A stretch of DNA of 64,000 bases from an uncultured Alistipes sp. GTDB taxonomy: Bacteria; Bacteroidota; Bacteroidia; Bacteroidales; Rikenellaceae. The stretch spans positions 29,322 to 93,321 of the forward strand of contig CASDZP010000013.1 in assembly GCA_949285535.1 (NCBI GenBank). The letters are read 5' to 3'. Position numbers and translations under genes: made by a program. Of the stretch, positions 21,098-30,953 are shown piece after piece. How positions within the stretch are numbered: position 1 is the first letter of the stretch; the number at the start of each line of letters is the position of its first letter. Under the pieces are notes generated by a model. The model ran no database searches and was not told the DNA's origin. It worked only from the letters and a program-made list of their open reading frames with translations.

Positions 21098-22057
21098 TTA
21101 TTTCTGTTTGCGGGCTATCGCTCTCTCTACCGCCGCGACGATGTCGGGAGCTTCAAGACCGAATTTTGCCATAAGCTCGTCGGGTTTGCCGCTTTCGCCG
21201 AACTTGTCGTCAACGGCTACATATTCGAGGGGAGCGGGATATTCACGGCTCAGAAGCTGTGCTATCGAATCGCCCAAACCGCCGTTTATGAGGTGCTCTT
21301 CGGCAGACACGGCGCATCCGCACTTCTTGACAGCCTCAATGACAGCCTCTTTGTCGAGAGGTTTGATGGTGTGGATGTTGATGAGTTCGGGTTTGATGCC
21401 TTTGTCTTCGAGTATCTCACACGCCTCAATCGCTTTCCATACGAGGTGACCCGTTGCGAAGATTACAACATCGCAACCGTCTATCATCTTGACAGCCTTG
21501 CCTATCTCGAATTTCTGGTCTTCGGGTGTGAATACGGGAACCGTGGGACGACCGAAACGGAGATATACGGGACCTTTATGTTCCGCAGCCGCAATCGTGG
21601 CAGCCTTGGTTTGATTGTAGTCGCAGGGGTTTATCACAACCATGCCAGGAAGCATCTTCATCATGCCTATGTCCTCCATGACCTGGTGTGTCGCGCCGTC
21701 CTCGCCGAGCGTGATGCCCGCGTGTGACGCCGCAATCTTCACATTTGCGCCCGTGTATGCCACAGACTGTCTTATCTGGTCATAGACACGTCCCGTGACA
21801 AACTCGGCGAACGAGCCGACGAACGGAACCTTGCCCGCAACCGCCATGCCCGAGCCTACGCTTATCATGTTGGCTTCGGCTATTCCCGCCTGAAAGAAAC
21901 GGTCGTGAAACTCTTTCTTGAACGCGTCCATCTTGAGTGAGCCTGTCAGGTCGGCACACATGGCAACCACGTCCTTATTCTTGCGGCCGACCTCCAAAAG
22001 GCCTGCGCCGAATCCTGAACGGGTATCTTTTTTTTCGGTATAGCTAAATCTTTTCAT
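21098..22057 (-). CDS. Transketolase, C-terminal subunit
   Basis: A 319-residue protein equal to the pyrimidine-binding and C-terminal domains of transketolase. It has the catalytic-side stretch MCADLTGSLKMD, HAGITLGEDGATHQVMEDI (His and acidic residues that contact thiamine diphosphate and sugar), PVYLRFGRPTVPVF and the C-terminal fold with GLGDSIAQLL. It must pair with the N-terminal subunit encoded 52 bp upstream to move two-carbon units in the non-oxidative pentose phosphate pathway. Confidence 0.92.
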   Translation of the reverse strand: MKRFSYTEKKDTRSGFGAGLLEVGRKNKDVVAMCADLTGSLKMDAFKKEFHDRFFQAGIAEANMISVGSGMAVAGKVPFVGSFAEFVTGRVYDQIRQSVAYTGANVKIAASHAGITLGEDGATHQVMEDIGMMKMLPGMVVINPCDYNQTKAATIAAAEHKGPVYLRFGRPTVPVFTPEDQKFEIGKAVKMIDGCDVVIFATGHLVWKAIEACEILEDKGIKPELINIHTIKPLDKEAVIEAVKKCGCAVSAEEHLINGGLGDSIAQLLSREYPAPLEYVAVDDKFGESGKPDELMAKFGLEAPDIVAAVERAIARKQK

Positions 22058-22109
22058 CGGAATCTGTTGTTTTGGCGCGGCTCAAAGCGTGTCCGCGACA
22101 ATGCTTTTT

Positions 22110-22952
22110 TTAATAGTCGCCGAGAGTCTCCTCAAGCTGTGCGAGCGCGCGTTCCGCCTGTTCCGCAGAGGGCGCCTTGCCGTGCCATTCGTTTGTGCCG
22201 CACATGAAATCGACACCGTGACCCATGTCTGTCTTGACAAGGATAATCACGGGTTTGGACTTGCCGCACAACTGCTGTGCTTCGGCTATCTTGCTGCGCA
22301 GAGAGTCGAAGTCATGACCGTCAGCCTCCAGAACCTGCCATCCGAACGCCTCCCACTTGCCGCGGTAGTCACCGAGTGACATAACCTCGTCGCAGGTGCC
22401 GTCTATCTGCTGGTTGTTCCAATCGACAAAGGCGATGATGTTATCGACATGGCGTGCCGCGCCGAACATGGCGGCTTCCCATACCTGTCCCTCTTCGGTC
22501 TCGCCGTCGCCCATGAGTACATAGACTTTGCAGGGGTCGCCGTCGAGCTTCTTCATGAGGGCATGACCTATCGCCGTCGAGAGACCCTGTCCGAGAGAGC
22601 CCGAAGCCACTCGTACCCCCGGAAGTCCTTTCACGGGAGTGGGGTGTCCCTGAAGACGACTGCCCAGATGACGGAACGTGCCGAGCTCACTCAAGGGGAA
22701 ATAACCGCTGCGAGCCAACACGCTGTACCATACGGGTGAGATATGACCGTTGGAAAGATAGAAGACATCCTCCCCTTTGCCCTCCTTGGTGAAAGTGGCG
22801 GGCGACTGTTTCATCGTTTCGAAATAGAGGAGTGTCATTAAATCGGCAGCGCCCAGAGAGCCACCGGGATGTCCGGAGGCGGCGCCTGCCACCATTCGGA
22901 TGATGTCTCGTCGTACCTGTGTGGCGAGACGTTTCAGTTCCGTATTATCCAT
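22110..22952 (-). CDS. Transketolase, N-terminal (ThDP-binding) subunit
   Basis: A 280-residue protein equal to the pyrophosphate-binding domain: AASGHPGGSLGAADLMTLLYF near the start, the GDGETEEGQVWEA...NNQQIDG thiamine diphosphate/Mg motif, and MGHGVDFM. With the downstream gene it forms a split transketolase of the kind known from archaea and several anaerobes. A TATATTTG -7 element lies at 22986-22979 on the minus strand with a weak TTTC at -33, a plausible operon promoter. Confidence 0.92.
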   Translation of the reverse strand: MDNTELKRLATQVRRDIIRMVAGAASGHPGGSLGAADLMTLLYFETMKQSPATFTKEGKGEDVFYLSNGHISPVWYSVLARSGYFPLSELGTFRHLGSRLQGHPTPVKGLPGVRVASGSLGQGLSTAIGHALMKKLDGDPCKVYVLMGDGETEEGQVWEAAMFGAARHVDNIIAFVDWNNQQIDGTCDEVMSLGDYRGKWEAFGWQVLEADGHDFDSLRSKIAEAQQLCGKSKPVIILVKTDMGHGVDFMCGTNEWHGKAPSAEQAERALAQLEETLGDY

Positions 22953-23109
22953 TATGCAGTTTTAGAGTTTTCGTGTGGCAAATATAACGCTTTTGTGCGT
23001 AATTTGAAATTATATGTCCGATTTTTGCCTTTGACACCATGACACACCCTCTCCCGATGTTTTTGCGAGCCCTTTCATTAGCTCTTTCAGCATCGCTCGG
23101 AACGTATTG

Positions 23110-24210
23110 TCATATCTTCTCCGTCAGTTTCTGAACGACTCGGAGATTGTTGAAAAACTCTTTGGCGAAGACTCGCAATACCGTGTAGGCGGGTATGGCG
23201 AGCAACATGCCCATGACTCCCGCTATCGAGCCCGCCGCCAGAATGACGAGGAATATTTCGAGCGGATGAGCCTTCACGCTTGACGAATAGACGTAAGGCT
23301 GCAGGATGATGTTGTCGATAAGCTGGAATATGGCTAAAATGATACTTATGTGTATCACTATCTGTCCCATGTTCGCTGTCGCCTCAGGTGTGGTTATGGC
23401 TATGATGATACCGATGATTGCGCCCAAAAGAGGTCCGATATAGGGTATCACGTTAAGAATCGCCGTGATAAGCGCGATTATCACCGAGTTGCTGAAAGTC
23501 AGACCGGTGGTCATGTATATGGCGGCGCCGACCGTCACCAGCTTGATTGTCGATTCGACGAGAAGACCGATGAAATATCTCGACAGCAGGTTTATTGAAG
23601 AGTTAAGCGCGCGACGGACGTTCTCCTCATAGCGGTTGGGGAACAATATGATTACACCGTCGTTGAAAAGGCTGCTCTCCTTTAAGAAGAAGAAGGTTAT
23701 GAACGTCACCGAGAAAGCTCCTATCGCAAAATCGACGATTCCGTTGACAAGCGAGCCGATACCGTTGATTGTCGGAATGACGGCCTTACTGAACCACTCC
23801 TGCATCGAGTCCTGCAACGACTTGTCGCCGAGCATTTTGACATCTATTGAGAAGTGTTCGGAAAGATATGTCTCAATCGAGGTTATATATTCGGACGAGA
23901 GACTGACAAGGTGATTTATGTTGTAGTTACTCAACGAGTTGAGTTTCTCGATTATCAGCGGGAGGAACAGCGATATGAGCAACACAGCCAATCCTACTAT
24001 TGCACATAGCGTGATAGAGGCTGCCGCCCATGTGGGCATGGTCTTGCCTTTGAACGAGAGCTTTTCGAGCAGTGTCATCAAAGGACGTCCCATTACCGAC
24101 AGAACGGCGGATATGAGTATATAGATGACTATCGAACTGAAATACCAGATAATAAACAGCACCGCCGCCGTTACAGCCAACGCGATGATGTATTTTGTCA
24201 GTTTGTCCAT
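23110..24210 (-). CDS. PerM/AI-2E-family membrane protein
   Basis: A 366-residue protein with about eight membrane segments and the family marks: an N-terminal three-helix block, a soluble region (about 90-140), and the C-terminal VIPYIGPLLGAIIG and LQPYVYSSSVKAHPLEIFLVILAAGSIAG motifs. Members are exporters of varied or unknown substrates; the autoinducer-2 role belongs to one E. coli member only. It starts 6 bp after psd, so it is the last gene of the cdsA-psd operon. Confidence 0.85.
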   Translation of the reverse strand: MDKLTKYIIALAVTAAVLFIIWYFSSIVIYILISAVLSVMGRPLMTLLEKLSFKGKTMPTWAAASITLCAIVGLAVLLISLFLPLIIEKLNSLSNYNINHLVSLSSEYITSIETYLSEHFSIDVKMLGDKSLQDSMQEWFSKAVIPTINGIGSLVNGIVDFAIGAFSVTFITFFFLKESSLFNDGVIILFPNRYEENVRRALNSSINLLSRYFIGLLVESTIKLVTVGAAIYMTTGLTFSNSVIIALITAILNVIPYIGPLLGAIIGIIIAITTPEATANMGQIVIHISIILAIFQLIDNIILQPYVYSSSVKAHPLEIFLVILAAGSIAGVMGMLLAIPAYTVLRVFAKEFFNNLRVVQKLTEKI

Positions 24211-24216
24211 TATGCG

Positions 24217-24873
24217 TTACTCTTTGTTGAAGCTGGCAAGAACGCTCTGCGCGCCTTTGACCTTGTCACCGAGTTTAACCTTGACCTCGGCGTCGAGCGG
24301 CAGGAACACATCCACGCGTGAACCGAACTTGATGAAACCGCACCTGTCGTTCTGTCGATAGCCTACCCCCTCTTTAGCGTAAGAGACGATTCGTTTCGCC
24401 AATATGCCCGCAATCTGTCTGAACAGAACCGTGGCGTGTTTCGACTCTATCACCGTCGTCGTACGCTCATTGTCGGTCGATGACTTGGGGTGCCATGCGA
24501 CCATGTATTTACCGTGATGATGACGGAAATAGCGGACGATTCCGCCTACGGGGAACCAGTTGGCGTGAACATCCCATACCGACATGAAGACCGAAATCTG
24601 CATCATGTCACACTTGAAGTACTCCTCCTCGTATGCTCTCTCTATCACAACAACCGTACCATAGGCGGGCGAATAGACATTGTTGTCGTCTTCTTGTCTC
24701 TTGAAACTCGGAAGCCTGAAGAACCTCACGATAAAGAGAAAAAAGCAGAAAAACAGGAAAACAGCCACCCAACAGAAAGGAGACGGTATGAAAAGATACG
24801 CAATCACTCCGAGCAGGAGGCAGATTCCGAGAGTTGAGAGCATTATTACGCGCCCTTCTTTTGAAAGAGTCAT
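24217..24873 (-). CDS. psd: Phosphatidylserine decarboxylase-related protein
   Basis: A 218-residue short-type phosphatidylserine decarboxylase, making phosphatidylethanolamine. Two N-terminal membrane segments (about 11-50) are followed by VYSPAYGTV, ISVFMSVWDVHANWFPVGG and the self-cleavage site FGSRVDVF, where Ser185 would become the pyruvoyl group. It uses GSR and not the LGST of the E. coli enzyme, as in other short forms. It lies 2 bp after cdsA, which makes the CDP-diacylglycerol precursor. Confidence 0.92.
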   Translation of the reverse strand: MTLSKEGRVIMLSTLGICLLLGVIAYLFIPSPFCWVAVFLFFCFFLFIVRFFRLPSFKRQEDDNNVYSPAYGTVVVIERAYEEEYFKCDMMQISVFMSVWDVHANWFPVGGIVRYFRHHHGKYMVAWHPKSSTDNERTTTVIESKHATVLFRQIAGILAKRIVSYAKEGVGYRQNDRCGFIKFGSRVDVFLPLDAEVKVKLGDKVKGAQSVLASFNKE

Positions 24874-24875
24874 CG

Positions 24876-25679
24876 TTATAAGGTTATAAGTTTGAATATC
24901 AGGTTATAAGAGACCCAGAAGACAGGCGCGCCGAAGAGCAGCGCGTCAAAGCGGTCGAGCATGCCGCCGTGTCCGGGTATCACGTTTCCGGAGTCTTTCA
25001 CTCCGATGGAGCGTTTTATCATCGACTCGAAGAGGTCGCCGAATACCGCGCTTACCGCCGTTAAAGCGCCTATCACAGCCCATTGCCACATCTGTCCGTC
25101 GAAGAGCAGTTCGCCTGCCGCCGCGCTCGCCGCAATCGTCAGTACGATACCGCCGATACATCCCTCCCATGTCTTTTTGGGTGAGAGACGCTCAAAGAGC
25201 TTGTGGCGACCCATGGTTATGCCAACAAGAAAGGCTCCGACATCGTTTATCCACACCATTATGAACAACATTGCCAACGGCCATGCGTCGAGAGTGGACG
25301 CCGCCGCCACGGGTATGATTGTGTATAGTGTTGTGAACAGGTCGAGAGCGATATTCTGAAACGGGGTCTCGTGTCGAGTGTAAAGCTCCGAGATGAAGCG
25401 TGCCAGAACCATTATAACCGCCACGAAAGCGACGATGTAGCCGAGTCCGTATATGGCGAAGAATAACAACAGCAGAGCAGAACATGCCGAGATAAGATAG
25501 CGCATCGAACGCATGCCGTCTTTGCGTATGAGGTTCAACAACTCAATCTGACAGCCTATACCGATGACAGCCAGAAGAATGTCACGGCTGTACTCGTGCC
25601 AAAAGGTTGCCGCCATTATCACAAACACCAATACGGCGCCGCTCAAGGCTCTGGTTATTATGTTTTTCATATTCGCCAT
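24876..25679 (-). CDS. cdsA: Phosphatidate cytidylyltransferase
   Basis: A 267-residue polytopic enzyme that makes CDP-diacylglycerol from phosphatidate and CTP at the inner membrane. The family signature is complete: SMIKRSIGVKDSG then PGHGGMLDRFD near the C-terminus. About seven membrane segments precede it. It is the first gene of a phospholipid operon (cdsA, psd, perM-like) and lies 111 bp after ftsH on the same strand. Confidence 0.95.
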   Translation of the reverse strand: MANMKNIITRALSGAVLVFVIMAATFWHEYSRDILLAVIGIGCQIELLNLIRKDGMRSMRYLISACSALLLLFFAIYGLGYIVAFVAVIMVLARFISELYTRHETPFQNIALDLFTTLYTIIPVAAASTLDAWPLAMLFIMVWINDVGAFLVGITMGRHKLFERLSPKKTWEGCIGGIVLTIAASAAAGELLFDGQMWQWAVIGALTAVSAVFGDLFESMIKRSIGVKDSGNVIPGHGGMLDRFDALLFGAPVFWVSYNLIFKLITL

Positions 25680-25790
25680 CTTCTTCTATTCGGGTAGTTT
25701 TTCTTTTTTGTGCTGTCGCCGTTCGCGCCGATTACGACAGTATCTGTTTTATATGTTACGGCTTTTTATGTGTAACGGCTCTTCCGCTTC

Positions 25791-27845
25791 TTATTCGGCG
25801 GAAGAGTCGTTGTTTTGTGGGGCGTCGGTTTTTGATTCGCCCTCTGTCACGTCGTTTTTGTTCTCGGCGGTATCTTTTTCAACCTCACCGCTTTCGCTGT
25901 TTCCGACATTTTCAGCCGCATCGGCTGACTTCTCCTCTTTCGGTGTCTCTTTCAGCGATATGCTTGTAGCCGAACCGGGGCGCTTGCCGAATATTCTTTC
26001 GAGGTCTTCGGCAAAGACAACCTCTCTTTCGAGCAACAACTCGGCAAGTTCAATCAGACCAGCCTTGTGTTTTTCGAGTACCTCCGTAGCCATTGCGAAG
26101 GTGTCGTCGATGATTTTACCCACTTCGGCGTCTATCTCCTCCGCACGTTTTTCGCTGTAAGGCTTGGTTATACGCTCGTTATATTCCGAGTCGAAATAGC
26201 TTACGTTGGGCATGTTGTTGCTCATGCCGTAATATGCCACTATGGCGTAAGCTCGTTTTGTCACTCTCTCAAGGTCGTTGAGCGCGCCTGTCGATACCTC
26301 TCCGAAAATCAGCTTCTCGGAAGCCCTGCCGCCCAAAAGCGACGCCATTTCGTGTATCAACTGCTCTTTTGTGGTAATCTGACGCTCTTCGGGCGCGTAC
26401 CATGCCGCGCCGAGCGAACGGCCTCTGGGTATGATTGTCACCTTAACCAGCGGATTGGCGTGTTCGAGCCACCAGCTGACTGTGGCGTGACCCGCCTCGT
26501 GATAGGCAATCGTCTTTTTCTCCTGTTCGGTTATTATCTTGCCCTTGCGTTCGAGACCGCCTATTATCCTGTCTATCGCATCGAGGAAATCCTGTCTCTC
26601 GACCGCCGTTTTGTTGTGACGGGCGGCGATGAGAGCCGCCTCGTTACATACGTTGGCGATGTCCGCTCCCGAGAATCCCGGAGTGAGGCTCGAAAGGAAG
26701 TCGGTGTCGAGACCCTCCTGCAATTTTATTTTCTTCAGGTGTACGGCGAAAATCTCTTTTCGCTCGTTAAGCTCCGGCAGGTCTATGTGTATCTGACGGT
26801 CGAAACGACCCGCTCTCAAAAGCGCCTTGTCGAGAATATCAACACGGTTTGTCGCCGCCAATATTATCACTCCCGAATTTGTGCCGAAACCGTCCATTTC
26901 GGTGAGCAACTGGTTGAGTGTATTTTCGTGCTCTTCGTTGGAATTGAGACCGTTACCCTTGTTTCTCGCACGACCTATGGCGTCAATCTCGTCGATGAAC
27001 ACTATACACGGCGCTTTCTCTTTCGCCTGTCTGAAAAGGTCTCTCACACGCGAAGCACCCACGCCGACGAACATTTCGACGAAGTCCGAACCGCTGATTG
27101 TGAAGAACGGCACGTTAGCCTCACCCGCCACAGCCTTTGCGAGCAGGGTCTTACCTGTACCCGGAGGGCCTACGAGCAATGCGCCTTTGGGAATCTTACC
27201 TCCGAGCTGACGATATCTTTCGGGGTTTTTGAGGAAGTCCACAATCTCCATGACTTCCACTTTAGCCTCCTGCAAGCCTGCCACATCCTTAAAGCCGACA
27301 TTGACTCTGTTATCCTTGTCGAAAATCTGCGCTTTTGCCTTACCAACGCTGAACACACCGCCTCCCGCGTTTCCGCCTCGCATGCCGCGTGACATGAACA
27401 CCAAAAAGCCTATGAGTATCAATATCGGCAGGAGCGTTGTCAGAATGCCGCTCCACGCGTTTTCACGACCCTCGAATTCGAGTGATATTCGTCTGTTTAC
27501 CGGTATGTCGCTCTGTGCCGTCTCGAAATCTTCCTGAAATTTTTCGAGCGAACCTATTCTGAAAAAGAACTGCGGTCCTTTGTCGGGTATATTGGCGTAT
27601 AGCTTGTTGCTGTTTCTAACCTCTTCGACTGCGTTGTCTTTCAGAGTGACCTCGACATCCTTGTCGTTCACCACTACAACACGTTCAACCTTGCCTTTTT
27701 CGAGCATCTGGGTCTTCACGTCGTTCCATGTTGACTTGACCATGCTGCCCGAAGAGTCCAAAAGGCTGAAGCCTATGATTATGAGTGCTATACAACCGTA
27801 CAGCCAAAATATGTTGAATTTACTTTTTTTCGGTTGTTCAATCAT
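25791..27845 (-). CDS. ftsH: ATP-dependent zinc metalloprotease FtsH
   Basis: A 684-residue membrane-anchored AAA protease. Two membrane segments (about 12-29 and 134-151) flank a periplasmic domain; Walker A GPPGTGKT (226-233), Walker B IVFIDEID, the second region of homology ([21 protein letters not shown]) and the zinc site HEAGH (449-453) are all intact. It degrades misfolded membrane proteins. The acidic tail after about residue 630 (rich in Glu, Ser, Asn) is longer than in E. coli. It is preceded by rsfS with a 60-bp gap. Confidence 0.98.
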   Translation of the reverse strand: MIEQPKKSKFNIFWLYGCIALIIIGFSLLDSSGSMVKSTWNDVKTQMLEKGKVERVVVVNDKDVEVTLKDNAVEEVRNSNKLYANIPDKGPQFFFRIGSLEKFQEDFETAQSDIPVNRRISLEFEGRENAWSGILTTLLPILILIGFLVFMSRGMRGGNAGGGVFSVGKAKAQIFDKDNRVNVGFKDVAGLQEAKVEVMEIVDFLKNPERYRQLGGKIPKGALLVGPPGTGKTLLAKAVAGEANVPFFTISGSDFVEMFVGVGASRVRDLFRQAKEKAPCIVFIDEIDAIGRARNKGNGLNSNEEHENTLNQLLTEMDGFGTNSGVIILAATNRVDILDKALLRAGRFDRQIHIDLPELNERKEIFAVHLKKIKLQEGLDTDFLSSLTPGFSGADIANVCNEAALIAARHNKTAVERQDFLDAIDRIIGGLERKGKIITEQEKKTIAYHEAGHATVSWWLEHANPLVKVTIIPRGRSLGAAWYAPEERQITTKEQLIHEMASLLGGRASEKLIFGEVSTGALNDLERVTKRAYAIVAYYGMSNNMPNVSYFDSEYNERITKPYSEKRAEEIDAEVGKIIDDTFAMATEVLEKHKAGLIELAELLLEREVVFAEDLERIFGKRPGSATSISLKETPKEEKSADAAENVGNSESGEVEKDTAENKNDVTEGESKTDAPQNNDSSAE

Positions 27846-27905
27846 CTGTTTTGTTGTTTTGTCTCAAAAGCTAACGACCGCGCCTTTACGGTTATTGCGG
27901 GTCGG

Positions 27906-28253
27906 TTACTGATAAGATTCGTATTTTTTCGAAGGCACGTCACCCCAAAGCTCTTCGAGTCTGTAATAGTCGCGAGCCTCTGTCAGGAAGATGTGAACCA
28001 TTACGTCGCCGTAATCCATCACCACCCAGTATCCGTTCTGTCGTCCCTCCACCCTGAAGGGTTTCTGGTTGTTTATCTCGATGAGCTTCTCCTCTATCTC
28101 GTTCGAGATTGATTCCACGTGTGTGGTAGAGTCGGCGTTGCATATCACGAAATAGTCGCATATGGAGCCGTCGATGCCTCTCATGTCGAGAGATACGATT
28201 CCTTTGGCTTTTTTATCCTGCGCTGCCGATATTATGACTTCAAGGTTGTTCAT
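27906..28253 (-). CDS. rsfS: Ribosome silencing factor RsfS
   Basis: A 115-residue RsfS/DUF143 protein with CDYFVICNADSTTHVESISNEI and the C-terminal WVVMDYGDVMVHIF, the parts that bind ribosomal protein L14 and block subunit joining in starvation. A TATCTTTG -7 element lies at 28289-28282 on the minus strand, though no good -33 partner is seen. ftsH follows, giving a likely rsfS-ftsH unit. Confidence 0.95.
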   Translation of the reverse strand: MNNLEVIISAAQDKKAKGIVSLDMRGIDGSICDYFVICNADSTTHVESISNEIEEKLIEINNQKPFRVEGRQNGYWVVMDYGDVMVHIFLTEARDYYRLEELWGDVPSKKYESYQ

Positions 28254-28481
28254 GTCTGAAAATTAGATTCGATTTGAGTTACAAAGATATAAATTTTTCG
28301 GGAATAAATCGTTACGTATCTGTCTGCCTTTCCATGACAGCCGCCGTTTGTGCCGTTTTTAGTGCGGACAGCTCTTTCAATGTGTCCGTTTCACCTTGAC
28401 TTTACTCCGTCTTGCGCGGTTTACTCCGCTTGACGGATGTTTTTGTGTCATTGAGGTAAAATATTGTAGCGGCGTGTTCTC

Positions 28482-29282
28482 TTACGCTTCAGCAAACATG
28501 GCGACAATCGCTTCCGCCACCGCTTCGGGGTTTTCGATGTGTGTCTGGTGTCCCGTTTTTTCTATTGTCAGATGTTTCATCGTCGGGGTGGCATCGATGA
28601 TTCTTGTTTTCGCCTCCTCTGATATAAACGAGTCGTCGCTACCGAAAACCGCCAACATTGGGAACGGCAGTTTAGAGAGAGTCTCGGCGTAATTCTTACG
28701 GGTCATCATGGCGTTAAGCGCGGTCAGCAATCCCTCGTCCTCGGTAATCATCGCCTGTTCCGTGAGCGCGTCTATATGTTCCTCCATTCTCTTTATGTTG
28801 CACGGAGCGAATCCTTTTGCGGGTCCCATGGCTGCCAAGAGCTCTTTTTTACCCTCTTTTATCAGTTTTATCTCCCGTTTTCTCGCTTCGGCTCTTTCTG
28901 GGGTGTCTCCCAGCGGCGAGCTGTTGAGCAAAACCAATCCCGCGCATCTGTCAGTATGTTCAGATGCAAAGGCTGACGCCACATATCCGCCCATCGAGTG
29001 TCCGACGACGACAGCTTTTTCGACACCGTATTTGTTGAGCAACGCGAGTGCCGTGCGGGCAAAATCGCTCATTGAAAAATCTTCTTCAGGTGTCTGCGAG
29101 ACGCCGTGTCCCGGCAAGTCGAGCGAGAGCACGCAAAAGTCACGCTCCAACAGCGGGGTGAGCGTATCCCAAGTCTCCAGCGACTCCATGTAGCCGTGTA
29201 TCAGCAGTATGGCGGGTTTGTCCGCGTTTTCGCCAACATAGCAGCGGGTCGCGATACCCGAAAGCATAACGAGTTTTTCCAT
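28482..29282 (-). CDS. Alpha/beta hydrolase
   Basis: A 266-residue alpha/beta-hydrolase fold protein without a signal peptide. It shows LLIHGYMESLETW (oxyanion loop), DLPGHGVSQ, the nucleophile elbow GHSMGG (Ser96), the acid near FGSDDSF and the catalytic His near TGHQTHIENPEAV. The substrate cannot be told; close types include esterases and the MenH/BioH group. The gap to rsfS (28254-28481) holds no convincing gene. Confidence 0.85.
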   Translation of the reverse strand: MEKLVMLSGIATRCYVGENADKPAILLIHGYMESLETWDTLTPLLERDFCVLSLDLPGHGVSQTPEEDFSMSDFARTALALLNKYGVEKAVVVGHSMGGYVASAFASEHTDRCAGLVLLNSSPLGDTPERAEARKREIKLIKEGKKELLAAMGPAKGFAPCNIKRMEEHIDALTEQAMITEDEGLLTALNAMMTRKNYAETLSKLPFPMLAVFGSDDSFISEEAKTRIIDATPTMKHLTIEKTGHQTHIENPEAVAEAIVAMFAEA

Positions 29283-29343
29283 TATAGATTACCGTTTACA
29301 AAATAACCTGCACCGTTTGTCGATGTGTCCGCATTATTGCAGG

Positions 29344-29375
29344 AAAAGCGGCATTTTGTCGATGCCGCTCTTTTA
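29344..29375 (-). terminator. Bidirectional terminator
   Basis: AGCGGCAT (29347-29354) pairs with ATGCCGCT (29362-29369) around a 7-nt loop, with AAAA before and TTTT after. It lies between the acidic small gene and the hydrolase, and would end the transcript of the acidic gene. Confidence 0.75.
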
Positions 29376-29458
29376 TGGTTGTTGTAGAATTATGTCGGAA
29401 TGATGCCGATGTTCCGAGATGTCGGATGTCGTTTTTATGTGATTACCTTTCAGTCTGT

Positions 29459-29707
29459 TTAGTTTTCCTCATCCTCGCCGTCGTACTCCTCGTCGTCCTC
29501 GTATTCGTCTTCGTTGTCGTCCTCTTCGTTATCGTCGTAATAGTCGAGTATCGACTCTTTGCGAGGGTGGTATATTTCTTCGTCTTCTTCGTCTTCGATT
29601 ACGATACGGTCTTTCCCGCTTCTCTTGTTGGGTTCGAGCTTCATGTGCTTTTTCATCAGGTCATTCTGATCGACGCCATTGTCGCGGAAACCTTTGTTGC
29701 TTTTCAT
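29459..29707 (-). CDS. Small highly acidic protein, unknown function
   Basis: An 82-residue protein that I cannot assign to a family. The first part is mixed and basic (MKSNKGFRDNGVDQNDLMKK, then KLEPNKRSGKDR); the last 45 residues are almost all Asp, Glu, Tyr and Asn. The ordered N-terminal part, own terminator and clear ATG suggest a real gene. An acidic disordered tail of this kind can mimic nucleic acid or bind basic proteins; that is only a possibility. Confidence 0.7.
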   Translation of the reverse strand: MKSNKGFRDNGVDQNDLMKKHMKLEPNKRSGKDRIVIEDEEDEEIYHPRKESILDYYDDNEEDDNEDEYEDDEEYDGEDEEN

Positions 29708-29870
29708 TTCTGTTGTTGTGAGAAATAATGTTTTTAAAAATTTGGTTTAAATGATATAGCAAGTATAGCGATTTTTTTTGTCTATACAAACATTTGCGAT
29801 TTTTTTGGTTTTTGAAAAGGGAAAATCGTGCCGATTTGTTTACTTTTGCGGTAATGATAACAGGAATAAG

Positions 29871-30629
29871 ATGAAAACCATATTTGAACACCGTTCCATT
29901 CGCAAGTTCAGCAACCGTAAGGTCGAAGAATCTGTAATCGAGCGTCTTGCGGAAGCTGCCGGCAGGGCTTCTACTGTCGGTAACATGCAACTTTACTCTT
30001 TTGTTCTCACATCTGACGAACAAATGTTGAAAAAACTCTCTCCGCTTCATTTCGGACAGGTCGAGAGGATGAACGCGCCGCTTGTGGCGACTGTCTGCTG
30101 TGATGTTCACCGTTTTTCACGTTGGTGCGAGGCGTCGGGAGCGACACCGTCGTACGAGAATCCGTTGTGGTTTGTCAACAGTGCCATTGACGCGTCTCTG
30201 GCGGCGCAAAACATGATTTTGGAGGCTGAACATCTCGGTTTGGGTATCTGTATATTGGGTACGACGCTTTACACCGCCGAGCAGATAAGCGAACTGCTCG
30301 AACTTCCGAAAGGTGTGATTCCGCTTACTACGATAGTCATAGGCTATCCCGACGAGAATCCGCCTCTTGTCGAGCGTCTTCCCTCGACATCTTTTATACA
30401 CAGAGAGCGTTACGAGGATTATTCCGACGAGAAAGTAAGAGAGATATGGTCGGAGAAAGAGTCGATGGATTATGTTAAGCGTCTTGTCGAGGAGAACGGC
30501 ACGCGTAATCTTGCGGAGGTTTTCACTCTCAAGAGATACAACGCCGAGGACAATGCCACTTACAGCGCAAAATACCTTGCCGCACTTGAAAAACAAGGCT
30601 TTTTCAAATCGTCAAAATCGGATAAATAA
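29871..30629 (+). CDS. NfsA/FRP-like nitroreductase family protein
   Basis: 252 residues. The ATG at 29871 gives MKTIFEHRSIRKFSNRKV, the usual start with the FMN-binding HRSIRKF motif; the frame is open 31 codons further up but without family similarity. Further marks are GRASTVGNMQLYSFVL and AQNMILEAEHLGLGICILG. It probably uses FMN and NAD(P)H to reduce nitro, quinone or flavin substrates. A TACTTTTG -7 element sits at 29841-29848, with no good -33. Confidence 0.9.
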   Translation: MKTIFEHRSIRKFSNRKVEESVIERLAEAAGRASTVGNMQLYSFVLTSDEQMLKKLSPLHFGQVERMNAPLVATVCCDVHRFSRWCEASGATPSYENPLWFVNSAIDASLAAQNMILEAEHLGLGICILGTTLYTAEQISELLELPKGVIPLTTIVIGYPDENPPLVERLPSTSFIHRERYEDYSDEKVREIWSEKESMDYVKRLVEENGTRNLAEVFTLKRYNAEDNATYSAKYLAALEKQGFFKSSKSDK

Positions 30630-30656
30630 CAAATAAATCCGACATCATAAAATTAA

Positions 30657-30700
30657 AAGAGACCCGAAATATCATTTAATGTTTCGGGTCTCTTGTTTTT
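30657..30700 (+). terminator. Nitroreductase terminator
   Basis: AAGAGACCCGAAA (30657-30669) pairs perfectly with TTTCGGGTCTCTT (30682-30694), followed by GTTTTT. It lies 28 bp beyond the stop codon. Confidence 0.9.
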
Positions 30701-30789
30701 ATTAGTCCGGAATCAAACATAAATTATATCCGTCATCTTTTTTATTTTTAGGAAAGCCGTTAAGTTTTGGTGTTGTCGGTATTGGTCGT

Positions 30790-30953
30790 GAAAGCAGTAG
30801 GCGATAAGCGAGAGGCGATAAACGGGGAGATATTGACTTCGTAGAAGATAATGAGCCAACGGGGTATGACATGGTCAAAAGGGGCTGTGCCCCCTCGTTT
30901 TGGTTACTTTGTCGAGGGACAAAGTAACGCCGTCGGCAGACAGAGCTGTTCTG
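30790..30953 (-). repeat. Tail-copy element, copy D (downstream of nadB)
   Basis: On the minus strand, from the nadB side: a single 11-bp-type unit (GCCGTCGGCAGA, 30928-30939) plus 14 odd bases, H1 (30903-30928), H2 (30881-30893), the TGACATGGTC block, GAAGATAATGAGCCAAC and a GGCGATAAGCGAGAGGCGATA zone (about 30800-30820). No distal GGGGTACGC motif is seen, so the copy is shortened at the far end. Confidence 0.88.

Noticed and set aside
28377..28451. A 24-codon basic open frame between the hydrolase and rsfS
   Set aside because: Too short, no ribosome binding or promoter support, no recognised similarity.
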